Shown in pieces: positions 22,401-31,806 of a stretch of 50,324 nt of DNA. The notes beneath the pieces were generated by a model. The model saw only the letters and a program-made list of their open reading frames with translations. It had not been told where the DNA came from and made no database searches. This DNA is from an uncultured Alphaproteobacteria bacterium (lineage in GTDB: Bacteria; Pseudomonadota; Alphaproteobacteria; RF32; CAG-239): assembly GCA_944391465.1 (NCBI GenBank), contig CALXTS010000011.1, positions 1-50,324 on the forward strand, read 5' to 3'. Position numbers and translations under genes: made by a program. Within the stretch, counting starts at the first letter, position 1. The number at the start of each line of letters is the position of its first letter.

Positions 22401-23621
22401 TTAGTCTTTAAAAAAAGTTTTGGCCTTTTGCAATGCATTTATAAACCTGTCTATATCTGCATGATTCGTATATAAACCAAATGACGCTCTTGCCAGCGTT
22501 TCATACCCCATACGGCGAACCAACGGTGCCGCACAATGATGTCCGACACGAACCGATACGCCTTCTTTATCTAAAATGAAAGCTAAATCTTGCGGATGTA
22601 TTCCGGCAATATCAAAAGAAAAGACCCCGCCTTTTCCTGCCGCTGTTCCTACCTCGGTTAAACCATCTACTTCTTTTATTCGAGAATGCAAATATGCAAC
22701 AAGCTCATTTTCATGCGCCGTAACATCATCCATTCCCAAGCTCATCATATAATTCAAAGCCTCTCCAAGGCCTATTGCTTGAACTATTGCCGGCGTTCCC
22801 GCCTCAAAACGCGCTGGAGGCTCATCAAACGTTGTGCTTTGGTAGGTTACGACATTAACCATATCTCCGCCAAATTGATATGGCTGCATTGCTTCAAGAA
22901 GCTCAGATTTTCCGTATAAAACACCTATTCCCGTCGGACCATATGTTTTGTGTCCTGAAAAAGCCAAGAAATCACAATCCAAATCTTTTACATCCGTTTT
23001 TTGGTGGACAACGTATTGGCAACCATCAACCAACACCTTGGCTCCGACATCGTGAGCCGACTTTATCATCTCTTTTAACGGAAAAATCGTCCCTAAAACA
23101 TTAGACATTCCCGTAATTGCAACTAATTTGGTTCTGCCGTTGAGATTTCTCCGATATTCATCCCAGTTAAAACTTCCGTCGTCATTTATTTTGAAAATTT
23201 TCAGTTCAAATCCTATTTCATCTCTAAGTACCTGCCACGGAACCAAATTGGCATGATGCTCGGCCTCGGATATCAGGACCTCGTCCATCTTAGTCAGAAA
23301 TTTTCTTCCCCATGTTGAAGCTACAAGATTTATTGATTCCGTAGCATTTCTGGTAAAAACTATTTCTTTATCACTTTTTGAATTGATAAATTTTTGAACG
23401 ATTTTTCTGGAATTTTCATACTCCGATGTGATTTCCTCTGATAAAAAATAAGAACCACGATGAACGTTGGCGTATTCATTTGTATAAATATCTACCATTC
23501 TTTTAATGACGCACATCGGTTTTTGCGATGAAGCTCCGGAATCCAGAAATGTATTGGGTTTTCCGTTTATTTGACGCCCCAAAACCGGAAAATCTTTTCT
23601 TATTTTTTCTACATCATACAT
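22401..23621 (-). CDS. sufS: Cysteine desulfurase SufS
   Basis: 406 residues, PLP-dependent class V aminotransferase fold. It removes sulfur from cysteine, leaving a persulfide that passes to SufE. The PLP Schiff-base Lys is in FSGHKTYGPTGIGVLYGK; AEHHANLVPW holds the PLP-stacking His; the persulfide Cys is in RVGHHCAAPLVRRMG. FLDSGASSQKP is the N-terminal signature of the SufS (group II) type, which needs SufE as partner, consistent with the nearby sufE. Third last in the suf operon order sufB-mazG-sufC-sufD-sufS-sufT. Confidence 0.97.
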   Translation of the reverse strand: MYDVEKIRKDFPVLGRQINGKPNTFLDSGASSQKPMCVIKRMVDIYTNEYANVHRGSYFLSEEITSEYENSRKIVQKFINSKSDKEIVFTRNATESINLVASTWGRKFLTKMDEVLISEAEHHANLVPWQVLRDEIGFELKIFKINDDGSFNWDEYRRNLNGRTKLVAITGMSNVLGTIFPLKEMIKSAHDVGAKVLVDGCQYVVHQKTDVKDLDCDFLAFSGHKTYGPTGIGVLYGKSELLEAMQPYQFGGDMVNVVTYQSTTFDEPPARFEAGTPAIVQAIGLGEALNYMMSLGMDDVTAHENELVAYLHSRIKEVDGLTEVGTAAGKGGVFSFDIAGIHPQDLAFILDKEGVSVRVGHHCAAPLVRRMGYETLARASFGLYTNHADIDRFINALQKAKTFFKD

Positions 23622-23673
23622 CTTTCCACCTTGAAAACATCCGCTTTTTGCTAGAAATAATCACCCCAACCAT

Positions 23674-24948
23674 TTATCCAATAATACTTTGGTTTTCCTT
23701 TATTAAACTTCTTATCCATTCTGAGATTTCATCATTTTGCAGTCGGCTGATTACTTCATCTAGATATGCATCAATCAACAGCTGGCGGGCTTCCTCTCTA
23801 TCAATGCCTCGTGACTGCATATAGAACAATTGTTCTTCATCTAACTCGCCGCTGGCAGCTCCGTGAGAACATTTAACATCGTCGGCAAAAATTTCAAGTT
23901 CAGGCTTTACATCAATTTCTGCACCATCACTTAAAAGCAATGCTTTATGTAATTGCTTTCCTGATGTTTTTACTGCCTTGGGCGCAATATGTATTTTCCC
24001 TTGAAATACACCCCGCGCATCCCCTCCGATAACGCCTTTTACCAATTGTTCCGAACACGTTTCTTCCGCTAAATGCTCAATATCTGTTGTGGTATCCAAT
24101 GTTGCCCACCCGTTCATAATATAGGCGGCATCCACTCTTGCGCTGGCATTCTTTTCTTTTAACAAAACTTTTGTTTCATTTCGCCCAATATTTGCACCTT
24201 TTTGCAAACAAAAACCATTATAGTTGCCGCCCTCTTTTACCGAAACCATATTTAAGGCAACATGATTGGCTTTAAATGCCTCATTTTGAACCTTATAGTG
24301 ATTTAACTCAGCGTCTTTTTCTATAAATATTTCATTCACGATGTTTGCAAAGTAGCGTGATTTCACAGCGCCGCTGTAATTATAATATTCCACAAATTCT
24401 GCTTTAGCGCCTTTTTTCAAAACAATTAAATTGTGAATGTTAAAGAAAAGATTTTCCGGACCTACGGAACTATGATTGATTAAGACTATCGGACGTTCCA
24501 GTTCAACGTTCGAATCCACATAAATATAAACGCCTTGATTCAAATAATATGTGTTTAATGCCGCAAAAGGATAATTTTCAACATCCAAGTGAATCCCCAT
24601 TTGCTCTTGTGTTTCAATATCCATAAACAAAGCATCTATTAACGGCATGATACATAAGCCCGAAGGCATTTCTGAAATTTTTGAATATAAAATACCATTT
24701 TCAAAAATTATCGGATAGCAAGCAAACGGAATTTTTTGTGTTTGTTCCGATTTGGTAATAATCGGTAATGTTACACTTAAAATGAAATCATCTGAATTCA
24801 AATCACGCGGCTTTGTATAACGCCATGCCTCGGTTTTGGCTGTCGGAACTCCTTGCGCTTCAAAAGCCTTTAGTCCTCTGTTCCGCCAATATCTCAGAAT
24901 CGGCAAATCAGGAAGCGCCAAGTCTATATTTTGCACCAGTCCTGCCAT
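23674..24948 (-). CDS. sufD: SufD, Fe-S cluster scaffold component
   Basis: 424 residues. SufD pairs with SufB and the SufC ATPase in the SufBC2D complex that builds Fe-S clusters. The C-terminal part is typical: GKIHIAPKAVKTSGKQLHKA, then the SufB/D signature VKCSHGAASGELDEEQLFYM and QSRGIDREEARQLLIDAYLD. The core beta-helix region contains NHSSVGPENLFFNIHNLIVL. The start overlaps the sufC stop (TAATG type). The N-terminal part is less conserved, as usual. Confidence 0.95.
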   Translation of the reverse strand: MAGLVQNIDLALPDLPILRYWRNRGLKAFEAQGVPTAKTEAWRYTKPRDLNSDDFILSVTLPIITKSEQTQKIPFACYPIIFENGILYSKISEMPSGLCIMPLIDALFMDIETQEQMGIHLDVENYPFAALNTYYLNQGVYIYVDSNVELERPIVLINHSSVGPENLFFNIHNLIVLKKGAKAEFVEYYNYSGAVKSRYFANIVNEIFIEKDAELNHYKVQNEAFKANHVALNMVSVKEGGNYNGFCLQKGANIGRNETKVLLKEKNASARVDAAYIMNGWATLDTTTDIEHLAEETCSEQLVKGVIGGDARGVFQGKIHIAPKAVKTSGKQLHKALLLSDGAEIDVKPELEIFADDVKCSHGAASGELDEEQLFYMQSRGIDREEARQLLIDAYLDEVISRLQNDEISEWIRSLIKENQSIIG

Positions 24949-25706
24949 TATTTTTCTCTCACAAATTCCGCATAGCCTTTTTCTTCCAATTCCAAGGCTA
25001 AATTTTTATCCCCCGATTTTACTATATGTCCGTCTGCAAAAACATGGACATAGTCCGGAACTATATAGTTTAGTAAGCGTTGATAGTGCGTAATGACCAA
25101 AAACGAACGTTTTCCGTCTCGTAAAGCATTGACACCTTCGGCTACAACTTTAAGCGCATCTATATCTAATCCGGAATCCGCTTCATCAAGGATTGATAAT
25201 GCCGGTTTTAAAATGGCCATTTGTAATGTTTCCAGACGTTTTTTTTCTCCTCCAGAAAAACCAACATTAACCGGTCTTTTTATCATCTCATTATCAAGAC
25301 CGAGTTTGCGCCCCTCCTCCCGAAGAATTTTGATAAATTCCATGGTATCCAACTCCGGAAGATTTTGATGTTTTCGAATCGCATTAACGGAATGTTTCAT
25401 GAATGTTGATGACGGAACTCCCGGTATTTCAACCGGATATTGCATACATAAAAACACACCCTCTCTTGCTCGCTCTTCAGTTGACATTGCTAAAAGATTT
25501 TTACCTTTAAATTTAATACTTCCGGATGTTACTTCATACCCCGGCTTGCCTGCCAATACATAAGATAAAGTTGATTTTCCGGCACCGTTCGGACCCATTA
25601 TGGCATGAACCTCTCCTTCATTTATGGTGAGGTTAAAACCTTTAATAATCTCTTTCTCCCCGACTCGAGCATATAAATCTTCTATTTCCAGTAATGTCTT
25701 ACTCAT
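24948..25706 (-). CDS. sufC: SufC, Fe-S assembly ATPase
   Basis: 252 residues, ABC-type ATPase. Walker A is [14 protein letters not shown], the family-specific ABC signature is [16 protein letters not shown], Walker B is [20 protein letters not shown], and the switch His is in [15 protein letters not shown]. It drives conformational change in the SufB-SufD scaffold. Overlaps the sufD start, and follows the MazG-like gene by 18 bp. Confidence 0.97.
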   Translation of the reverse strand: MSKTLLEIEDLYARVGEKEIIKGFNLTINEGEVHAIMGPNGAGKSTLSYVLAGKPGYEVTSGSIKFKGKNLLAMSTEERAREGVFLCMQYPVEIPGVPSSTFMKHSVNAIRKHQNLPELDTMEFIKILREEGRKLGLDNEMIKRPVNVGFSGGEKKRLETLQMAILKPALSILDEADSGLDIDALKVVAEGVNALRDGKRSFLVITHYQRLLNYIVPDYVHVFADGHIVKSGDKNLALELEEKGYAEFVREK

Positions 25707-25724
25707 TTGGTCTTCCTTATCTTT

Positions 25725-26015
25725 TTATACGGCTTTGTTGTTTTTATCCCATTCATTTAAACGTTGTTCAATCATCTTTATTTTTTCGGCTTTATAATCT
25801 TTTACTTTTTCTTCTATATGGTAATTTTCTTTCAGTTGTTCCAGCATAATTTCAACATCTGCCGTTTCTTCAATAATCTGGTTGATATTCTCTTTATGAC
25901 GATTAACATTTTTCAGAATTTCTTTCATAAGTTCAGACATTTCCTCTACAACCATCATCATTTGAGCCTGTTCACCCCATGTTTCCAATGCTCTTTTTAA
26001 AACCGGATTTACCAT
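25725..26015 (-). CDS. MazG-like nucleotide pyrophosphohydrolase inside the suf operon
   Basis: 96 residues, all helical. The metal-binding motif of all-alpha NTP pyrophosphatases is present: EEMSE at residues 24-28 and EETAD at 49-53, with the E/D spacing of MazG-type EExxE...ExxD. The opening WGEQAQMMMVVEEMSEL resembles single-domain MazG-like proteins that I associate with phages and gut bacteria. Its ATG overlaps the sufB stop (TAATG), so it is translated as part of the suf operon. A housecleaning role for non-canonical nucleotides is inferred; a link to Fe-S assembly is not established. Confidence 0.8.
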   Translation of the reverse strand: MVNPVLKRALETWGEQAQMMMVVEEMSELMKEILKNVNRHKENINQIIEETADVEIMLEQLKENYHIEEKVKDYKAEKIKMIEQRLNEWDKNNKAV

Positions 26016-27472
26016 TATCCGACACTCCCTTCCAGACTGATATTGATTAATTTTGCCGCTTCTATGGCAAATTCTAACGGCAGTTGTTGCATTACTTCTT
26101 TACAAAATCCATTAACTATCAGACTAACGGCTTCTTCTTCCGATATCCCTCGTTGGCGACAATAAAATAACTGTTCGTCACTTATTTTTGATGTTGTCGC
26201 CTCATGTTCGACTACGGCGCTGCGGTTTCGATTTTCAATATACGGAACCGTATGAGAACCACATTCGGAACCTATCAGCAAACTATCACACTGGGAATAA
26301 TTGCGTGCATTTGCCGCATTAGGCGAAACTTTTACCAGTCCTCTGTACGTTTGATTTGACTTTCCTGCAGATATACCTTTTGAGATAATCTTAGAACTGG
26401 TATTCTTGCCGATATGAAGCATTTTTGTTCCGGTATCTGCTTGTTGCTTGTTATTTGTTATAGCTACAGAATAAAACTCGCCGACAGAATTATCCCCTTG
26501 CAAAATGCAGGAAGGATATTTCCAAGTAACGGCCGAGCCGGTTTCAACCTGTGTCCAAGATATTTTAGAGTTGTCTCCGCGGCAGGCTGCTCTTTTGGTT
26601 ACAAAATTATAAACGCCGCCTTTGCCGTCTTTATCTCCCGGATACCAGTTCTGTACCGTTGAATATTTAACCTCGGCATCTTTATTTATAACAATTTCTA
26701 CGATTGCCGCATGCAGTTGATTTTCATCTCTTTGCGGTGCCGTACACCCTTCCAGATAAGAAACATAACTTTCGTCATCAGCAATAATCAGTGTCCGCTC
26801 AAATTGTCCCGTATTTTTGGCATTAATCCGAAAATAGGTTGACAGCTCCATCGGGCAACGAACACCTTTGGGAATATAAACAAACGAACCATCCGTAAAT
26901 ACCGCAGAGTTTAAACATGCAAAGAAATTATCCGTATATGGAACTACAGAACCCAAATAACGCCTTACCAAATCCGGATGTGTCTTTATTGCTTCGGATA
27001 TTGAGCAAAAAATCACTCCTTTTTCTGCAAGTTTTGCTCGATACGTCGTTGCCACAGAAACGCTGTCAAAAACCGCATCGACTGCTACTACTCCGGCCAG
27101 AGCCTCTTGCTCTTTTAACGGAATTCCCAATTTTTCATAAGTTGCCAGTAGTTCCGGATCAACTTCCTCCAAACTTTTGGGAGCGACCTTCTGCTTGGGC
27201 GCCGAATAATAAGAAAGATTTTGATAATCTATCTTATCATATTCCAGTTTTGCCCATGTCGGCTCACGCATAGTCTTCCAAAAATTATAGGCATTTAGAC
27301 GCCATTCAAGAAGCCATTCCGGCTCTTCTTTTATGGATGATATCAAACGGATAACATTCTCGTTTAAACCTTTCGGCACGGTTTCCGATTCAATGTCGGT
27401 AATAAAACCGTATTTATATTTATCTCCACCCTCATCTATGATTTGAGGTCTATTGCTGTGCTTGCTACTCAT
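26015..27472 (-). CDS. sufB: SufB, Fe-S cluster scaffold protein
   Basis: 485 residues from the ATG at 27472, preferred over an upstream in-frame ATG because AAGGGA precedes it and [15 protein letters not shown] fits the family better. SufB receives sulfur from SufE and assembles the cluster. Recognisable segments are [57 protein letters not shown] and the C-terminal [20 protein letters not shown]. First gene of the suf operon; no IscR or SufR regulator lies next to it. The divergent PAS/GGDEF-like gene begins 131 bp away. Confidence 0.97.
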   Translation of the reverse strand: MSSKHSNRPQIIDEGGDKYKYGFITDIESETVPKGLNENVIRLISSIKEEPEWLLEWRLNAYNFWKTMREPTWAKLEYDKIDYQNLSYYSAPKQKVAPKSLEEVDPELLATYEKLGIPLKEQEALAGVVAVDAVFDSVSVATTYRAKLAEKGVIFCSISEAIKTHPDLVRRYLGSVVPYTDNFFACLNSAVFTDGSFVYIPKGVRCPMELSTYFRINAKNTGQFERTLIIADDESYVSYLEGCTAPQRDENQLHAAIVEIVINKDAEVKYSTVQNWYPGDKDGKGGVYNFVTKRAACRGDNSKISWTQVETGSAVTWKYPSCILQGDNSVGEFYSVAITNNKQQADTGTKMLHIGKNTSSKIISKGISAGKSNQTYRGLVKVSPNAANARNYSQCDSLLIGSECGSHTVPYIENRNRSAVVEHEATTSKISDEQLFYCRQRGISEEEAVSLIVNGFCKEVMQQLPLEFAIEAAKLINISLEGSVG

Positions 27473-27603
27473 TTTATTCCCTTGTTCTGATGTCAACAAG
27501 GTAGTGTTTTTTATTTCAAAATGCAACTTCTTTATTTAACCTTAAAACATTTTATGTTATTAATATTATCCGTTGGCTTAAATTTTATGATGATCGGAAA
27601 ATT

Positions 27604-28623
27604 ATGGAAAAAGTTGCAATCATTATCCTTAGCGTGATTATTTTAATCTTAACGGCTATTATCCTGGTTCTGCGCAATAAATTTCGGCAGACTAATCGTA
27701 CCTTACGCGAGTTAATTAAAGAAAATGACGGGCAACAAAGTAATCCGCAAAAAACCAGCGGAGATATTTATTTTAAGGTAAATAAAGAATTTATTTTGAC
27801 TTTTATTAACGAATCCGGTGCCGATATTCTCGGCTATGATGCCAATGAATTGCTTAATAAGCCGATTTTACAAACTCTATTAGAAGATAATATCGCCAAT
27901 AAAGAAGCTCTTGAAACGGCTTTGAGTAAAATGTGCCGAAATCAATCCACTATCAATACTCAAATTTTGCTTCTCAGAAAAAACGGGCAAAAACAATTGA
28001 TGCTGTGTCGTGAACGTCCGCAACTTAACGAAATACTTGAATGTGAAGGCATTAGTTTTTTGTGCAAAGATATTTCTGAGGCAAAAGCATGGAAAGAAAA
28101 TCTGTCACAATTTGAAAATCGGGATTTATTTATCGCCGGTCTAAACGAGCAAGCTCTTATGGAGCGTCTGGAACATGATTTTAAACTGGCTCAACGTTAT
28201 AATAAAGATTTTTCTTGTGTTGTTATTGAGCTCAAAGATGTCTATGATTTTATTTGTCGCGGTATTGATTTTGAAACTGCCGACAGAATGTTAAAATCCG
28301 TCAGCGACATTTGTTTTGCCAATTTAACACCAAATGCAAACATCGGACGGGTAGATAAAACCAAACTTGCCTTGGTTCTAAACGGAACATCTACAGAAAA
28401 AGCCGCAGTTATCTGTCAAAATATTTTTCAGCAAGCCATTCCGGCTATTCGTAAAATCGGGATTGATGAATATAATGCATGCATGTTTGCCATCGCTTAT
28501 GGCGGACGCAAAGGTTATAATGACACTTATGACGGAATGTGGACACGTTTAAGAAGACACATCAAATCGGCTTTGAAGAAAAAAGACTATCGCATTATTA
28601 ACGCTGATTCCGAACGCCTTTAA
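27604..28623 (+). CDS. Membrane-anchored PAS protein with a degenerate GGDEF domain
   Basis: 339 residues. One N-terminal transmembrane helix (about 4-23), then a PAS-like sensor domain at about 55-160 (FILTFINESGADILGYDANE, then SFLCKDISEAKAWKENL), then a region with the GGDEF fold at about 170-335. The diguanylate cyclase signature GGDEF is replaced by GRVDKTKLALVLNG (248-261), so no cyclase activity is expected; such domains can act as GTP or c-di-GMP sensors or as scaffolds. It precedes the NlpD-like gene by 75 bp on the same strand, perhaps sharing its control of envelope processes. Confidence 0.75.
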   Translation: MEKVAIIILSVIILILTAIILVLRNKFRQTNRTLRELIKENDGQQSNPQKTSGDIYFKVNKEFILTFINESGADILGYDANELLNKPILQTLLEDNIANKEALETALSKMCRNQSTINTQILLLRKNGQKQLMLCRERPQLNEILECEGISFLCKDISEAKAWKENLSQFENRDLFIAGLNEQALMERLEHDFKLAQRYNKDFSCVVIELKDVYDFICRGIDFETADRMLKSVSDICFANLTPNANIGRVDKTKLALVLNGTSTEKAAVICQNIFQQAIPAIRKIGIDEYNACMFAIAYGGRKGYNDTYDGMWTRLRRHIKSALKKKDYRIINADSERL

Positions 28624-28698
28624 TCTTATAAAGAAAATATTAAGCAGTACAATGTTACTATCTGAACCAGATATCTGTAATTTAGAATCCGGTGATAA

Positions 28699-29637
28699 AT
28701 GTTCCGCAGAATTTTAACATTTTGGTTTTTGCCGATTATTCTTCTGTGCAGTGGCTGCGGCCCTGACGGTATTCCTTTGTTTAATTCTTCCGGATTTTGG
28801 GGAAGCCGCCCTGATTTTGTCGTCATTAATAAAGGTGACACACTTTACAGCATCTCTCGAGCATTTGATGTTCCGATGCGTGAAATTATTGAAGCGAATA
28901 ACTTAAAACCTCCTTACACGCTTTCTATCGGGCAAAATCTCCGCCTCCCTCATGCTAAATATCATATTGTTGAAAAAGGAGATACTATCTACAATATTGC
29001 TAAACGCAATGATGTTGATATGAATACCCTTAGCAAACTTAACAATATTGATGATTCTTATACTCTGAGAATCGGGCAAAGACTTGTTCTTCCGGACTCC
29101 ATTGTTGAACATGACTCTTCTACCGTTAGCCCTCAAAAAACAGTTGCAAAATCCTCATCAACGTCTTGGAAAAGTTCTAAAAAAGCAACCGTTTCAAAGA
29201 AAAAATCAACAACTAGAAAAACTGCTAAATCATCAACCCGTAGCTATACTGTCAAAAAACGCACAACAAAATTTGCCTGGCCGGTCAGAGGAACCGTCGT
29301 TTCTAAATTCGGGGTTATTGCCAAAGGGCGGAATAATGACGGTATTAACATTAAAGCTCCCCTCGGCACAACCGTTAAAGCTGCTGATGCCGGAACCGTC
29401 GCTTATGCCGGAAATGAACTTAAGGGTTTTGGAAATCTTATCCTTATCCGCCATAATGACGGTTGGATTACAGCCTATGCTCATAATGACCGCCTCAATG
29501 TTAAAAAAGGGCAAAAAGTTAAAAAAGGCGAAAAAATAGCCACAGTCGGAAGTACCGGCGGTGTAAACACGCCTCAATTACATTTCGAAATAAGAGCCGG
29601 AAAGAAAGCCGTAAATCCGTTATCATATCTTCCTTAA
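28699..29637 (+). CDS. LysM/M23 lipoprotein, NlpD-like cell-wall amidase activator
   Basis: 312 residues. Lipoprotein signal ending LLCSGC (Cys20). Two LysM peptidoglycan-binding domains at about 39-84 (VVINKGDTLYSISRAF, LSIGQNLRLP) and 87-132 (YHIVEKGDTIYNIAKR, LRIGQRLVLP). A Ser/Thr/Lys-rich linker (140-190) leads to an M23 (LytM) domain at about 195-310. Two zinc-ligand positions of active M23 enzymes are lost: the HxGxD motif reads NDGIN (N213, N217), while AHND and LHFEIR histidines remain. This matches NlpD/EnvC-type proteins, which activate amidases for septal splitting rather than cut peptidoglycan. The gene order NlpD-like, yajC, secD, secF is common in alphaproteobacteria. Confidence 0.88.
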   Translation: MFRRILTFWFLPIILLCSGCGPDGIPLFNSSGFWGSRPDFVVINKGDTLYSISRAFDVPMREIIEANNLKPPYTLSIGQNLRLPHAKYHIVEKGDTIYNIAKRNDVDMNTLSKLNNIDDSYTLRIGQRLVLPDSIVEHDSSTVSPQKTVAKSSSTSWKSSKKATVSKKKSTTRKTAKSSTRSYTVKKRTTKFAWPVRGTVVSKFGVIAKGRNNDGINIKAPLGTTVKAADAGTVAYAGNELKGFGNLILIRHNDGWITAYAHNDRLNVKKGQKVKKGEKIATVGSTGGVNTPQLHFEIRAGKKAVNPLSYLP

Positions 29638-29642
29638 ACAGA

Positions 29643-29692
29643 AAATCCGTCACTCTGTTTAAGAGTAACGGGTTTCTTTAATGTTTCTTTTT
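29643..29692 (+). terminator. Intrinsic terminator after the NlpD-like gene
   Basis: AAATCCGTCACTC - TGTTTAA - GAGTAACGGGTTT forms a 13-bp stem with two non-Watson-Crick positions, followed by CTTTAATGTTTCTTTTTT. It separates this gene from the yajC-secDF unit. Confidence 0.7.
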
Positions 29693-29852
29693 TACGCTAA
29701 AAAGATCGATAAAATGCAATATTGTTTAGTGCGCTCATGTTGTGGAATAGATTGAACGTAAAAGAAAAAACTTGTGAAATAATAAAAATTGCCCTATATA
29801 AGCTAGAGATGCTATTTTATAATGAATTTTATAAATAATTTAGGAGAAAAAA

Positions 29853-30236
29853 ATGTTAATTAGTCCTGCTTTTGCGCAAGCAACCGATGTTGCCCTACAG
29901 CAGAGTTCCGTTTCCGGCTCAATCTTACAGTTGGTTCTGATTTTTGTTATTTTTTATTTCTTGCTCATTCGTCCGCAGCAGAAAAAAATCAAACAGCACG
30001 AGATTATGCTTAATGCCATTAAAAAAGGTGACATGGTCATTACAGGCGGCGGCATTTACGCCAAAGTAATTGATGCTGACGACCCTATAGATTTGACTGT
30101 GGAAATTGCTCCCAATATCATCGTAAAAGCAAACCGCGGTACTATTCGCGAAGTTATTGATGAAAAGGCTTTGGCGGAAGCAAAAAAAGAACTCAAAACT
30201 AAAAAAGCAGCTAACTCCAATAAAAGCAAAAAATAA
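29853..30236 (+). CDS. yajC: Sec translocase auxiliary subunit YajC
   Basis: 127 residues. One transmembrane helix at about 24-42 (ILQLVLIFVIFYFLLIRPQQ) followed directly by the family signature RPQQKKIKQHEIML, then a small beta-rich cytosolic domain (GDMVITGGGIYAKVIDA) and a Lys-rich tail. YajC associates with SecDF. GGAG-type ribosome binding site upstream; secD follows by 11 bp. Confidence 0.95.
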   Translation: MLISPAFAQATDVALQQSSVSGSILQLVLIFVIFYFLLIRPQQKKIKQHEIMLNAIKKGDMVITGGGIYAKVIDADDPIDLTVEIAPNIIVKANRGTIREVIDEKALAEAKKELKTKKAANSNKSKK

Positions 30237-30247
30237 AAGGCAAAAAA

Positions 30248-31792
30248 ATGTATAAACTATCTAAATCCAGAGTTATTCTCATTTTGGCGATTTGCTTCTT
30301 AGGTATCTTTTTTGCAATCCCCAATATGATAAGTAATCCGGAAAGTCTGCCTAAATGGTGGCAACCGGTTAATCTTGGGCTTGATTTGCAAGGCGGCTCA
30401 AACCTGTTACTAAAAGTGCAGGTTGATGATGTTATTAAAGAAAGAATGGCTTCTATTGAAGACTCCGCTCGCCAAATCTTGCGCGAAAATAAAATCAGAT
30501 ATAAGAATCTTAACGCAGGAGATGCCTCCGTTAAAGTTTTGATTGAAAACGCATCATCTAGAAGTAAGGCTTCTTCCCTCTTTGCAAAGATTGATGATGG
30601 TATTGTCATCAATGAAAATGAAGACGGAAGTTTGGAAATTTCATACAGCGATGTCGCTCTTAACAAACTTAAAATGCGTATTGTAGATCAATCTATTGAA
30701 ATTGTCAGACGCCGTATTGATGAATTGGGAACAAAAGAACCGGTTATTCAAAGTCAAGGTGTTGACCGTATTGTTGTTCAATTACCAGGTCTTCAGAATC
30801 CTGAGTATGTTAAAACCTTGCTCGGTAAAACAGCTAAAATGGCGTTCCATTTGGTTGATAGTCGTTCTAACGCCGCTGATGCCCGCAGAGGAAAACTTCC
30901 TGCCAATACAAGACTTATTCAAAGTGTTGACGGTGAAACTTTGGTTATTTCGCGCAAACCGCTTGTCGGGGGTGAGAATTTGACCGATGCTCAGGCTTCC
31001 TTCCAAGAAGGGCAGCCGGTTGTCAGCTTCAAATTCAATTCGCTCGGTGGTAAAAAATTCGGAGAAGCGACTAAAAATAATATCGGTGAACGTTTAGCCA
31101 TCGTTTTGGATAATGAAGTTATTTCTGCTCCGGTTATTCAAAGTGCTATTTTAGGTGGAAACGGCATTATCAGCGGAAACTTTACCGTAAAGAGTGCTAA
31201 TGATTTGGCTCTTTTACTCCGCTCCGGCGCTTTGCCCGCTCCTCTTGAAGTTCTGGAAGAAAGAACCGTTGGTGCAGGGCTTGGTGCAGATTCAATTCGC
31301 GAAGGTGTTACAGCCTCCATTATTGGCTTAATTGCCGTTGTAGCATTTATGTTAGCTGCTTATGGTCTGTTCGGGGTCTTTACGACTTGTGCCGTATTCA
31401 TGAACCTCTTCCTTATGCTCGGAGCTTTGAGCTTTATGGGGGCTACACTTACCTTACCGGGAATTGCAGGTATTATCTTGACAATCGGTATGGCGGTTGA
31501 TGCTAATGTTCTTATTTTTGAAAGAATGCGTGAAGAGGTCAAAAACGGACGTTCAACCAAAGATGCCGCCGAAGCCGGATTTAATGAGGCATGGGGCACA
31601 ATTGTTGACTCAAACTTGACAACTTTGGTAGCGGCTTTGGTACTCTTTTATTTCGGTACCGGACCGGTCAGAGGATTTGCCGTAACATTAGCAATTGGTA
31701 TTGCAACCTCTATGTTCACTTCTGTTACGGTTACAAGATTGATTATTACGGCATGGCTTAATAAATATAAGCCTACCAAACTCCCCATTTAA
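30248..31792 (+). CDS. secD: Protein translocase subunit SecD
   Basis: 514 residues, the usual length. SecD with SecF uses the proton gradient to pull proteins across the inner membrane after SecYEG. Signatures: N-terminal transmembrane helix then LGLDLQGGSNLLLKV; periplasmic P1 domain containing VDQSIEIVRRRIDELGTKEP and VVQLPGLQNPEYVKTLLG; five C-terminal membrane segments with LTLPGIAGIILTIGMAVDAN and VLIFERMREEVKNGRS. secF follows by 14 bp. Confidence 0.98.
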   Translation: MYKLSKSRVILILAICFLGIFFAIPNMISNPESLPKWWQPVNLGLDLQGGSNLLLKVQVDDVIKERMASIEDSARQILRENKIRYKNLNAGDASVKVLIENASSRSKASSLFAKIDDGIVINENEDGSLEISYSDVALNKLKMRIVDQSIEIVRRRIDELGTKEPVIQSQGVDRIVVQLPGLQNPEYVKTLLGKTAKMAFHLVDSRSNAADARRGKLPANTRLIQSVDGETLVISRKPLVGGENLTDAQASFQEGQPVVSFKFNSLGGKKFGEATKNNIGERLAIVLDNEVISAPVIQSAILGGNGIISGNFTVKSANDLALLLRSGALPAPLEVLEERTVGAGLGADSIREGVTASIIGLIAVVAFMLAAYGLFGVFTTCAVFMNLFLMLGALSFMGATLTLPGIAGIILTIGMAVDANVLIFERMREEVKNGRSTKDAAEAGFNEAWGTIVDSNLTTLVAALVLFYFGTGPVRGFAVTLAIGIATSMFTSVTVTRLIITAWLNKYKPTKLPI

Positions 31793-31806
31793 AAAGGATA
31801 AATAAA

